Source: Moraxellaceae bacterium (GTDB lineage Bacteria > Pseudomonadota > Gammaproteobacteria > Pseudomonadales > UBA3067). From it: 7,808 nucleotides of DNA. Below the pieces are notes generated by a model. The model had not been told where the DNA came from and searched no databases. It saw only the letters and a list, made by a program, of their open reading frames with translations. The stretch lies in NCBI GenBank assembly GCA_002401525.1, contig NVTH01000223.1:1-7808 (forward strand), written 5' to 3'. The translations under genes and the position numbers were made by a program. Within the stretch, counting starts at the first letter, position 1. Each line of letters begins with the position of its first letter. Below, piece by piece: positions 1-6,956 of the stretch.

Positions 1-127
1 AGGCCTGGCTGAAGGATGCATCGAGACGTTGCTGTAATTGATGGATTTCTTGACGTTCGATATCAAACACGCGTTGCGCTGATTTGAGGTACGAGTTCGT
101 GGGCTTTTGGGGTGAGTCGGTGGTCAA
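1..127 (-). CDS. kdsD: Arabinose-5-phosphate isomerase KdsD, N-terminal 42 residues (partial)
   Basis: The minus strand is open from a TTG at 127-125 to the window edge, giving 42 codons. It reads MTTDSPQKPTNSYLKSAQRV, then FDIERQEIHQLQQRLDASFS and QA. The stretch 'SAQRVFDIERQEI...L..RLDASFSQA' resembles the N-terminal helix of KdsD/KpsF sugar isomerases, which precedes the SIS domain. Known role: KdsD converts ribulose-5-phosphate to arabinose-5-phosphate in the cytoplasm, the first step to Kdo for LPS. The TTG start is chosen because AAGAAGG lies 9 nt upstream and no in-frame ATG exists between it and the upstream in-frame TAA. Context agrees: kdsD follows yrbG on the same strand in E. coli and many gammaproteobacteria. 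The catalytic SIS and CBS domains are outside the window, so the call rests on a short match plus synteny. Confidence 0.75.
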   Translation of the reverse strand, partial: MTTDSPQKPTNSYLKSAQRVFDIERQEIHQLQQRLDASFSQA

Positions 128-136
128 GGTGAGCGG

Positions 137-143
137 CCTTCTT
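137..143 (-). promoter_or_regulatory. Shine-Dalgarno site deciding the kdsD TTG start
   Basis: On the minus strand AAGAAGG occupies 143-137, leaving a 9-nt spacer before the TTG at 127. It is the only good ribosome-binding site near the start of the kdsD frame, and there is no competing ATG. Confidence 0.6.
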
Positions 144-177
144 GAATATGCGAATTGGGTTAAGCGACTTTGTTTAA

Positions 178-233
178 GTTAAACGGGCTTAGTTAAATGG
201 TTTAAGTTAAATGGCTTAAGTTAAACGGGAAAA
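178..233. repeat. Tandem repeat array A, four 14-bp units
   Basis: Four consecutive units each start with GTTAA at exactly 14-bp spacing (178, 192, 206, 220): GTTAAACGGGCTTA, GTTAAATGGTTTAA, GTTAAATGGCTTAA, GTTAAACGGGAAAA. A looser copy, GTTAAGCGACTTT, lies upstream at 159-171. The array fills most of the 126-bp gap between the yrbG stop and the kdsD start, so it would sit in the leader of kdsD or in a yrbG-kdsD transcript. Function is unknown: it could be a regulator-binding array or a decayed minisatellite. It resembles array B at 1475-1544. Confidence 0.8.
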
Positions 234-253
234 TGATGCTCCGGCTTTTGCGT

Positions 254-1276
254 CTAGGTCGAGGGAAGTAATTCGGTTTGGTAAAGCACTGCATAATAGC
301 CAAAGTAAATCGTCAATAACATAATCCCCTTTATGGCAGTTATTTTATGCGACTTGCCCATAAATACCAGTGCTATCACCAATAGGGTTAGAAATAGCAT
401 CACAAAATAATCTCGATCAAATATATTCTCCGAGATGGCCCCCGGCGCGAGTAATCCAGGTAACGGTAATACGGTGAGTAAATTAAATATATTAGAGCCA
501 ATGACGTTGCCTATGGCCAATTCAGTGTGTTTTTTCAGTGCGCTGGCGATTGCGGCCGCTAATTCGGGCAAGCTGGTGCCCACCGAGACTAGCGTGAGTC
601 CGATTAAGGTTTTGCTAATGCCGAATTCAAGGGCAAGTTCGCTGGCGCCCCACACTAACGCCTTTGAACTGATGATTAATACGATGAGGCCAATGAAGGT
701 TTGGCCAAGTGCCTTAACGTTGGAAGCTGGCGGTTCATCTGAGTCGGATGCTAAGGCGTTTTGGTCAGGTTCTTGGTCGACGTCTTGATTGATGTTTTGG
801 TCGGTAAAATCGCTCTGTTTATCGGTAGTTTTGAGTTTTATTTTCGCTAGGAAAACGATGTAAAGGATAAAAATAACGCCCAGTATGACGCCATCCACGA
901 CGTCTAAATCATAGTCAAAGAGTAATAATCCACAGGCTACGGTAACGAAAACTAGAACTGGGAAGTCTTGCTTTAGGTTTTCCTTGCTGATCACAAGCGG
1001 AGTGATCAGTGCTGTAGCCCCTAACACCAGGCCAATATTGGCGATATTGGAGCCGATGGCGTTCCCTATCGCTATTGCTGCGTTGCCGGACATTGCTGCG
1101 GTGATCGATACCAGAATTTCTGGCGCTGAAGTGCCGAAAGCCACCACGGTCAATCCGATTACGAATTTGGAAACATTGGCGTTAGTTGCCAGGCTTGCCG
1201 CCCCTTCGACGAATTGGTCAGCGCTCCATACCAGAAAAATAAGGCCTAGAATTATGGCTAGGGACACTGTGAGCAT
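254..1276 (-). CDS. yrbG: CaCA-family Na+/Ca2+ exchanger-like inner-membrane protein YrbG
   Basis: 340-residue integral membrane protein with the two inverted alpha-repeats of the CaCA cation exchanger family. Alpha-1 has GTSAPE (48-53) and GNAIGSNIANIG (71-82); alpha-2 has GTSLPE (233-238) and GNVIGSNIFN (256-265). Each half is a set of hydrophobic helices. Between them lies a hydrophilic loop (about 150-185) rich in Asp, Gln and Asn. The family exchanges Na+ (or H+) for Ca2+ across the inner membrane; the physiological role of YrbG itself is not settled. The frame stays open 45 codons further upstream, but I start at the ATG at 1276-1274: GGAAG lies 7 nt before it, the protein then begins MLTVSLAIILG with the first membrane helix as in E. 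coli YrbG, and the upstream residues look non-coding. It is divergent from mlaF and followed by kdsD. No terminator is visible after the TAG at 256-254. Confidence 0.92.
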   Translation of the reverse strand: MLTVSLAIILGLIFLVWSADQFVEGAASLATNANVSKFVIGLTVVAFGTSAPEILVSITAAMSGNAAIAIGNAIGSNIANIGLVLGATALITPLVISKENLKQDFPVLVFVTVACGLLLFDYDLDVVDGVILGVIFILYIVFLAKIKLKTTDKQSDFTDQNINQDVDQEPDQNALASDSDEPPASNVKALGQTFIGLIVLIISSKALVWGASELALEFGISKTLIGLTLVSVGTSLPELAAAIASALKKHTELAIGNVIGSNIFNLLTVLPLPGLLAPGAISENIFDRDYFVMLFLTLLVIALVFMGKSHKITAIKGIMLLTIYFGYYAVLYQTELLPST

Positions 1277-1296
1277 AAAATTTCTTCCGCTTTGAT

Positions 1297-1310
1297 CCGT
1301 TGTATAACGG
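1297..1310. promoter_or_regulatory. Short inverted repeat upstream of yrbG
   Basis: CCGTT-GTAT-AACGG is a perfect 5-bp inverted repeat with a 4-base centre, about 20 bp before the yrbG ATG. It could be a small operator half-site pair or a leader hairpin. At this length chance is a real explanation. Confidence 0.25.
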
Positions 1311-1474
1311 CTAGAATAAAGAATAGACCCAAAGTAATTGGCCGTTGGCGCTGGAGTATAGGCAGGTGGGTATATATTGCTAGCGAAAATTTCTTCTACG
1401 CCACATAGCAAACAGTCACTTCAGCTGCCGCAGCTCAATAGGGTTGTGGTGAAAGGGGTTGATCAGCAGATGAG

Positions 1475-1544
1475 GTTAAGCCGGTGTAGTTAAGCCAGTG
1501 TAATTAAGCCGGTGCAGTTAAAACAGAATAGTTAAGAAGGTGTG
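1475..1544. repeat. Tandem repeat array B, five 14-bp units
   Basis: Five head-to-tail units with an exact 14-bp period start at 1475, 1489, 1503, 1517 and 1531: GTTAAGCCGGTGTA, GTTAAGCCAGTGTA, ATTAAGCCGGTGCA, GTTAAAACAGAATA, GTTAAGAAGGTGTG. The first three are nearly identical and the last two are decayed. The array lies about 80 bp upstream of the mlaF start and about 200 bp upstream of the yrbG start, where a regulator could act on either gene. It shares period, orientation and the GTTAA lead with array A on the other side of yrbG. Confidence 0.85.
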
Positions 1545-1624
1545 GCTAGGGATGGCAAATAATTGGTTTCAGGGTAAATCGCTGGTTTATGTTGCCGGTC
1601 CATATTAGGTAGTTCGGTGGAGTT

Positions 1625-2575
1625 ATGTCCGAGAGTTTTCAGCCCAACCAATCGTTGGTGAGTAGCGCCAATTTGGAAAATGCCCGATTGAACCTTATTC
1701 GTGAGGATCAGCCCCGGATTAGAGATGCGGCCGCTCCAGAGCCTGCCACTTTAAATCAGTGGATTGAGGCGGAGGCCGAAAATTATGTGGAAATTCAGAA
1801 TTTGAGTTTCCAGCGTGGGTCTCGGATTATTTATGATGATTTAACCATGTCGTTTCCTAAGGGAAAGGTCACCGCAGTCATGGGGCCCAGTGGCACCGGT
1901 AAAACGACCTTGCTGAAATTGATGGGTGGTCAGCTTCAGCCTACATCAGGTTCGATTATCGTGGCTGGAGTGGACGTGGCTCGAGCCAGTCGCACCGAGT
2001 TATTTGACGTGCGAAAGCGGATGGGAATGTTATTTCAGAGCGGCGCGTTGTTTTCAGATTTATCGGTTTACGAAAACGTGGCATTTCCCCTGCGAGCCCA
2101 TACTGAACTGCCCGAAGACATGATTCGCGACATTGTGTTAATGAAGCTTCATTCCGTCGGTTTACGCGGTGCCAGGGAATTAATGCCGAGTGAATTGTCC
2201 GGCGGGATGGCAAGGCGGGTGGCGCTGGCCCGGGCCATCGTTCTTGATCCTGAAATGGTGATGTATGACGAACCCTTCACGGGTCAGGATCCGATTTCCA
2301 TGTCGGTGTTACTGCAGCTGATTCGTTTATTGAACGATACCTTGGAGCTGACCAGTATTATTGTCTCCCATGATGTGCAGGAGACTCTCGATATTGCCGA
2401 TTATCTCTACATCATTGCGGACGGTCGAGTGATTGGCCAGGGCGAGCCTAAAGAAGTGATGAATTCAGATTCGGCGTTGGTACAGCAGTTTATGTTGGGT
2501 TTACCTGACGGTCCTGTGCCGTTTCATTTTCCCTCGCAGAATTATCGTGACGATATTTTAGAAGGGAGGCATTAG
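1625..2575 (+). CDS. mlaF: Phospholipid ABC transporter ATP-binding protein MlaF
   Basis: 316-residue cytoplasmic ATPase of the MlaFEDB complex, which powers phospholipid movement between the inner membrane and periplasm to keep outer-membrane lipid asymmetry. All ABC motifs are intact: Walker [10 protein letters not shown] (87-95), Q-loop Gln138 in LFQSGALF, signature LSGGM (191-195), Walker B MVMYDEP (211-217) and the switch His249 in SHD. The C-terminal tail [13 protein letters not shown] (291-303) matches the MlaF tail that reaches across the dimer and contacts MlaB. Odd point: about 45 residues at the N-terminus have no counterpart in E. coli MlaF (269 aa). The ATG at 1625 has GGAG only 2 nt upstream, which is too close. 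A GTG at 1787 (residue 55) with GGAGG 11 nt before it would give a 262-aa protein, so the start is uncertain. mlaE begins 1 nt after the stop. Confidence 0.95.
   Translation: MSESFQPNQSLVSSANLENARLNLIREDQPRIRDAAAPEPATLNQWIEAEAENYVEIQNLSFQRGSRIIYDDLTMSFPKGKVTAVMGPSGTGKTTLLKLMGGQLQPTSGSIIVAGVDVARASRTELFDVRKRMGMLFQSGALFSDLSVYENVAFPLRAHTELPEDMIRDIVLMKLHSVGLRGARELMPSELSGGMARRVALARAIVLDPEMVMYDEPFTGQDPISMSVLLQLIRLLNDTLELTSIIVSHDVQETLDIADYLYIIADGRVIGQGEPKEVMNSDSALVQQFMLGLPDGPVPFHFPSQNYRDDILEGRH
1771..1789 (+). promoter_or_regulatory. Possible internal ribosome-binding site and GTG start for mlaF
   Basis: GGAGG at 1771-1775 is followed 11 nt later by an in-frame GTG at 1787-1789, giving [11 protein letters not shown] at the start of the ATPase fold. 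This is close to where most MlaF proteins begin. The spacer is slightly long, and starting here would trim the first residues of the first strand, so it may be a secondary start or chance. Confidence 0.3.
2563..2569 (+). promoter_or_regulatory. Strong Shine-Dalgarno deciding the mlaE TTG start
   Basis: AGGGAGG lies inside the last codons of mlaF, 7 nt before the TTG at 2577. It is the best ribosome-binding site in the window. It supports TTG initiation one base after the mlaF stop codon and translation coupled to mlaF. Confidence 0.7.
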
Positions 2576-2576
2576 C

Positions 2577-3359
2577 TTGCTACGTCAGATCGAATCAATT
2601 GGTGCCCGAGGGCTGGAGGTGGTGGAAAGCATTGGTCGTTCCGTCGTTTTTCTGTATCAATCGCTGGTAAGAGTGCCCCGTCCGAGAACATCTCTGCCGT
2701 TATTAATTCAGCAGCTTTATTCGGTGGGTGTGCTGTCGTTAGTGATCATTGTGGTGGCAGGGTTTTTTATTGGCATGGTGCTGGCGCTGCAGGGTTACTC
2801 TATTTTAGTTCGGTTTGGCGCCGAACAGGCGTTAGGACAAATGGTGGCGCTTTCTATCGTGATGGAATTGGGGCCAGTGGTGTCTGGGTTGCTGTTTGCC
2901 GGTCGGGCGGGGTCTGCCTTGGCTGCGGAAATTGGCTTGATGAAGGCGACTGAACAGCTCGCTAGTATGGAGATGATTGGCGTAGACCCGCTACACCAAG
3001 TGATTGCACCACGATTTTGGGCCGGTTTAATTTCATTGCCGCTGTTGGGGATGATTTTTTCGGCGGTGGGTATTTTTGGCGGCATGTTAGTGGGCGTTGA
3101 TTGGCTGGGAGTCGACAGTGGGTCGTTCTGGTCGAATATGCAAAGTGCGGTGGATTTTCATCGCGACGTGTTGAATGGGGTGATTAAAAGTATTGCCTTT
3201 GCGGTGGTGGTGACTTGGATTGCGGTATTTCAAGGCTATGACTGTGTTCCCACCTCAGAAGGCATTAGTCGCGCTACCACTAATACGGTGGTGTATGGCT
3301 CTTTAGCGATTCTGGGCTTGGATTTTGTATTAACGGCATTAATGTTTGGAGATCTTTAG
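2577..3359 (+). CDS. mlaE: Phospholipid ABC transporter permease MlaE
   Basis: 260-residue inner-membrane permease of the MlaE family, the usual length for this family. It begins with an amphipathic segment (about 1-45) and a long hydrophobic helix (about 47-72). Next is the family core: [19 protein letters not shown] (96-114), then [20 protein letters not shown] (118-137), the cytoplasmic segment that docks on MlaF. Further membrane helices lie at about 147-174, 203-220 and 237-257. Two copies form the transmembrane channel under the MlaD ring. It starts with TTG one nucleotide after the mlaF stop, supported by AGGGAGG 7 nt upstream. mlaD follows after 2 nt. Nothing is missing or broken. Confidence 0.95.
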   Translation: MLRQIESIGARGLEVVESIGRSVVFLYQSLVRVPRPRTSLPLLIQQLYSVGVLSLVIIVVAGFFIGMVLALQGYSILVRFGAEQALGQMVALSIVMELGPVVSGLLFAGRAGSALAAEIGLMKATEQLASMEMIGVDPLHQVIAPRFWAGLISLPLLGMIFSAVGIFGGMLVGVDWLGVDSGSFWSNMQSAVDFHRDVLNGVIKSIAFAVVVTWIAVFQGYDCVPTSEGISRATTNTVVYGSLAILGLDFVLTALMFGDL

Positions 3360-3361
3360 CG

Positions 3362-3814
3362 ATGCGAGCACGCAATATAGAGTTGGCGGTGGGGATATTT
3401 ATGCTGATTGGGGTGCTCGCATTCGTCTACTTGGCGATGCGTGTCAGTGGATTAGCCATGGACGACGGGGGTTCTGGTTATACGCTTTACGCCCGTTTTG
3501 AAAATGTGGGTAGCTTAAAGTCGCGTTCAAAAGTCACTATTGCGGGCGTGGTGGTAGGGCGAGTGGTGAACGTTCACTTGGATCGAGAAGATTTTGTGGC
3601 GGTGGTTGAAATGGAAATAAGTGCCAAGGTGGATAATTTAACCAGCGATACTTCGGCCTCTATCATGACGGCTGGCGTATTGGGGGAACAATACGTCGCC
3701 CTTGAGCTCGGCGCTGAGGAGGATTTCTTGCAAGCAGGCGATGAAATTGAAGACACTCTGTCGGCTTTGGTGCTTGAAGAACTGATTGGGAAATTTCTTT
3801 TTAATGCTAAATAA
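3362..3814 (+). CDS. mlaD: Phospholipid transport MCE-domain protein MlaD
   Basis: 150-residue membrane-anchored MCE protein. One N-terminal helix (about 8-27) anchors it in the inner membrane. The MCE beta-barrel spans about 38-118, including FENVGSLKSRSKVTIAGVVV (46-65) and the pore-loop region TAGVLGEQYVALE (103-115). A short C-terminal helix, LSALVLEELIGKFLF (133-147), matches the helix that lines the central pore of the hexamer. Known role: the MlaD hexamer sits on MlaE and passes phospholipid to or from the periplasmic carrier MlaC. The chain stops right after the helix, whereas E. coli MlaD (183 aa) has a flexible tail. GGAG lies 10 nt before the ATG, within the end of mlaE. The gene ends with tandem stops (TAATAA). 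The expected next gene, mlaC, is absent. Confidence 0.95.
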   Translation: MRARNIELAVGIFMLIGVLAFVYLAMRVSGLAMDDGGSGYTLYARFENVGSLKSRSKVTIAGVVVGRVVNVHLDREDFVAVVEMEISAKVDNLTSDTSASIMTAGVLGEQYVALELGAEEDFLQAGDEIEDTLSALVLEELIGKFLFNAK

Positions 3815-3877
3815 TAAAAGCTAATTAATCGTTCGATTGAGCGTGAAGGGTGATTTTATGGTTCCCAGGAACGTAGT
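3815..3877 (+). other. mlaD-mlaB gap where mlaC is expected; contains a mini-ORF
   Basis: Only 63 bp separate the two genes, against the roughly 600 bp an intact mlaC would need. A small stem, CGTTC-GATT-GAGCG (3830-3843, one G-T pair), has no T-run after it, so it does not look like a terminator. A seven-codon frame starting at ATG 3858 (MVPRNVV) ends with a TGA at 3879-3881 that overlaps the mlaB ATG. I see no recognisable MlaC remnant. Confidence 0.6.
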
Positions 3878-4198
3878 ATGAACGGGCAATTTCGGGCGTT
3901 TGAAGTGCGCCGAAATGACCCCCAGACTATTGCGGTGGTGGGCGATATCGATGTTCATTCTGTGCTGCTTGCGCGTCGCGAGGGTGAGGCCTTGCTCTGT
4001 GAGATGGAGAAGGCTTGTGAGGTGGATTTGATTGATTTGGGACAGGCTGGCAGCGTGGTCATGTCCATGTTGCTGTGCTGGATGCGTTTGGCAAATGCTA
4101 AGTCGGTGGAGTTATCCATCGTTAATGCGCCTCAGCGATTTTCGGAGTTGTGTCGGGCGAGTGGCTTAGATCGTGTTTTATTTGGCAAGCGCCGCTGA
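3878..4198 (+). CDS. mlaB: STAS-domain phospholipid transport subunit MlaB
   Basis: 106-residue cytoplasmic STAS protein, the usual size for MlaB. MlaB binds MlaF and is needed for assembly and ATPase activity of MlaFEDB. The STAS pattern is visible: strands at about 16-26 (TIAVVGDIDV), a helix with LLARREGEALL (30-40), the strand VDLIDLG (49-55), then the loop and helix GSVVMSMLLCWMRLANA (58-74) and strand VELSIVNAP (77-85), ending with LCRASGLDRVLF (91-102). The loop reads GSVVMS where many MlaB/STAS proteins have D-S/T-A-G-L-A; Ser59 keeps the hydroxyl position that corresponds to Thr52 of E. coli MlaB. AGGA lies 7 nt before the ATG. Assignment rests on fold pattern plus position after mlaD and before ibaG, since STAS sequences are very divergent. 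Confidence 0.85.
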   Translation: MNGQFRAFEVRRNDPQTIAVVGDIDVHSVLLARREGEALLCEMEKACEVDLIDLGQAGSVVMSMLLCWMRLANAKSVELSIVNAPQRFSELCRASGLDRVLFGKRR

Positions 4199-4203
4199 TC
4201 AAG

Positions 4204-4221
4204 AGCCACTGTTGGGTGGCT
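4204..4221 (+). terminator. Weak hairpin after mlaB, possible end of the mla transcript
   Basis: AGCCAC and GTGGCT form a perfect 6-bp stem around TGTTGG, starting 6 nt after the mlaB stop. Only TTAT follows, not a real T-run, so it is at best a weak intrinsic terminator or an RNA 3'-end stabiliser. Confidence 0.35.
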
Positions 4222-4258
4222 TATCCGTGGGCTATTTTAGTACCGCCTCAGAATCACG

Positions 4259-4300
4259 ATAGAAATAGAAATAGAAATAGAAATAGGAATAGGAATAGAA
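4259..4300. repeat. Hexanucleotide tandem repeat (ATAGAA)7
   Basis: Seven 6-bp units run without interruption: four ATAGAA, two ATAGGA, one ATAGAA, with a decayed ATTGAG after them. It is a simple-sequence repeat in non-coding DNA, about 360 bp upstream of ibaG and 60 bp after mlaB. Its unit differs from the 14-bp arrays near yrbG. Confidence 0.9.
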
Positions 4301-4661
4301 ATTGAGAAGCGTTGCAGTTTGTTTTCAATGAGCTAATCGATGTTTCCGAGGAATTTGAGGCTTAGCATCCGATGCGCTGTGTTCTAGGGCCGTCGTATAG
4401 TTTAGAATCCCTTGTTTTTAATGTTGCTGCCGTGCGAATAGAGTGGGTAAACCTGAACCTTTGTTCGATGGTGGCACGTTCCAGGCGTTGTCTACTGAGA
4501 CTAATCAGAGTCCGTTAATAGAATCCAGTGTCTAATGAGGGAGTTTAAGGTGATATCATCTCTGGGCTCCAATGTTAGAATGGTTGTTAATTGGAATCTG
4601 ATTTTCTAAATGAATTCAATGCAAAGTTATTAGTGAAGGGCTTGTTAGAAGGGTTAGGTAA

Positions 4662-4913
4662 ATGGAAGCAGCAGAAGTGAAAGCGTTGATTGAATCTGCC
4701 ATTGACGATGCAGAAGCGAATGTCGAAGTGCAAGGCAACAGCTACCAGGTTCGCGTGGTGGGGGATTGTTTCGAGGGACTGAATGCGGTGAAAAAACAAC
4801 AGATAGTCTATCGTGCACTTGGAGATCAAATTGCCGATGGCACTATTCATGCGGTCACCATGCAACTTTACACGGTTGCTGAGTGGCAGAAGGCTAAAAA
4901 GCTCATGCTTTGA
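4662..4913 (+). CDS. ibaG: BolA-family protein IbaG
   Basis: 83-residue cytoplasmic BolA-family protein, almost the same length as E. coli IbaG (84 aa). Diagnostic features are the strand YQVRVVGDCFEGLN (28-41), KKQQIVY (44-50), GTIHAV (60-65) containing the conserved His63 of the family, and YTVAEW (70-75). BolA proteins pair with monothiol glutaredoxins to bind a [2Fe-2S] cluster through this histidine; IbaG has been tied to acid stress and envelope homeostasis, but its exact task is not settled. The start has AGAAGGG 8 nt upstream. The gene lies 62 bp before murA, the arrangement found across gammaproteobacteria, and is likely cotranscribed with murA and hisG. Confidence 0.93.
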   Translation: MEAAEVKALIESAIDDAEANVEVQGNSYQVRVVGDCFEGLNAVKKQQIVYRALGDQIADGTIHAVTMQLYTVAEWQKAKKLML

Positions 4914-6238
<1,325 letters not shown>

Positions 6239-6251
6239 ATTAGGAACATAA

Positions 6252-6929
6252 ATGACCGATAAGGTGTCCAATAAATCCATGCTAGAGCCTTTTGATGGGA
6301 TTACTATTGCGCTGTCCAAAGGGCGTATTTTAGAAGAAACGTTGCCTCTGTTAGCGAAATCAAATATCGCGTTGTTGGAAGATCCCGGCAAAAGTCGGAA
6401 ACTGGTTTTTCCCACGTCTCGAGATGATGTGCGGATATTAATTATTCGCGCTACGGACGTGCCTACTTACGTTGAGTACGGCGCTGCCGATCTTGGTGTT
6501 GCGGGCAAAGACGTGTTGATGGAACACGGCGGCGATGGATTATACGAACCGCTGGATTTAAAAATTGCGGTGTGTAAATTGATGGTGGCCGAGCCGATTG
6601 ATTCGCAACGCAGTGCCAGTCGCCCTAAAGTGGCAACTAAGTTTGTTAATGTGGCAAAAAAGTATTTTGCCGAAAAAGGTCAGCAAGTCGAAATCATCAA
6701 GCTCTACGGTTCAATGGAGTTGGCACCCTTAGTGGGGCTGGCTGATTGTATTGTTGATGTGGTGGATACCGGCAGTACTTTAAAAGCCAATGGTTTAATG
6801 CCTACCGAATTGATTGCTTCGATTAGCTCGAGATTGATCGTTAATAAAGCGGCAATGAAAATGAGGCATCAATTAATTCAAGACGTATTAGATCAAATGA
6901 AAGCCGCCGTGGATGAGGCCCAAGCATAA
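6252..6929 (+). CDS. hisG: ATP phosphoribosyltransferase, short-form catalytic subunit HisG
   Basis: 225-residue cytoplasmic enzyme that condenses ATP with PRPP, the first and feedback-controlled step of histidine synthesis. Motifs: [17 protein letters not shown] (18-34), [20 protein letters not shown] (47-66), [20 protein letters not shown] (67-86), [18 protein letters not shown] (148-165) and the PRPP loop [14 protein letters not shown] (169-182). Length and C-terminus show the short form, which lacks the ACT-like regulatory domain of the ~299-aa E. coli enzyme and is known to need HisZ as regulatory partner; hisZ is not in this window. The start at 6252 has AGGA about 7 nt upstream. Compared with Pseudomonas HisG it has about 14 extra N-terminal residues; Met10 is a possible but less supported start. 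It lies 13 nt after murA, so the two are probably cotranscribed. Confidence 0.96.
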   Translation: MTDKVSNKSMLEPFDGITIALSKGRILEETLPLLAKSNIALLEDPGKSRKLVFPTSRDDVRILIIRATDVPTYVEYGAADLGVAGKDVLMEHGGDGLYEPLDLKIAVCKLMVAEPIDSQRSASRPKVATKFVNVAKKYFAEKGQQVEIIKLYGSMELAPLVGLADCIVDVVDTGSTLKANGLMPTELIASISSRLIVNKAAMKMRHQLIQDVLDQMKAAVDEAQA

Positions 6930-6946
6930 TTTAATGGGCTTTTTTT
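6916..6946 (+). terminator. Intrinsic terminator overlapping the 3' end of hisG
   Basis: GGCCCA (6917-6922) pairs with TGGGCT (6935-6940; one G-T pair), flanked by a further A-T, and is followed by an unbroken run of seven T (6940-6946). The loop is about 12 nt and contains the hisG stop codon TAA (6927-6929), so the hairpin forms from the last codons of hisG. It should end the ibaG-murA-hisG transcript before hisD. Confidence 0.75.
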
Positions 6947-6956
6947 GATAGCTTAT

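Larger units (their letters stand above)
1277..1624. other. Divergent yrbG/mlaF intergenic region (348 bp)
   Basis: This region must hold the leftward promoter for yrbG and the rightward promoter for the mla cluster, unless either is read from outside. I see the yrbG ribosome-binding site (GGAAG, 1288-1284), a small dyad at 1297-1310, and repeat array B at 1475-1544. No -35/-10 pair is convincing on either strand. On the plus strand the best candidate is TTGGTT near 1563 with a poor -10 17 bp later. I see no coding potential. Confidence 0.6.
4199..4661. other. Gene-free region between mlaB and ibaG (463 bp)
   Basis: No frame on either strand looks coding. It holds a small hairpin just after mlaB (4204-4221), a hexanucleotide repeat (4259-4300), a near-palindrome GGTGATATCATC (4549-4560) and the ibaG ribosome-binding site (AGAAGGG, 4647-4653, 8 nt before the ATG). 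The promoter for ibaG-murA-hisG should lie here. The best candidate I see is TTGTTA near 4583 with a weak TAAATG 17 bp later, which is not convincing. Being long and non-coding, it could also hide a small RNA, but I see no specific evidence for one. Confidence 0.55.

Noticed and set aside
178..233. Array A as a CRISPR array
   Set aside because: Units are 14 bp and directly abutting with no unique spacers, and no cas gene is nearby.
435..1295. Plus-strand open frames of 103-117 codons opposite yrbG
   Set aside because: They are the antisense of a clear CaCA exchanger gene and carry no recognisable domain.
1277..1411. 45-codon upstream extension of the yrbG frame (starting MLCGVEEIFA)
   Set aside because: The ATG at 1276 has a good ribosome-binding site and gives the family N-terminus with the first membrane helix. 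The extension has no family counterpart and no good ribosome-binding site.
3815..3877. Degraded mlaC pseudogene
   Set aside because: The gap is too short and its translation in all forward frames shows nothing like MlaC. It can only be called an absence.
4396..4412. TATAGT/TAGAAT as a -10 box for ibaG-murA
   Set aside because: Good -10-like hexamers, but no -35-like hexamer at 16-18 bp upstream. Promoter not claimed.
4549..4560. Near-palindrome GGTGATATCATC as an operator
   Set aside because: Single copy, 11 of 12 symmetric bases, no recognised regulator consensus and no promoter placed next to it.
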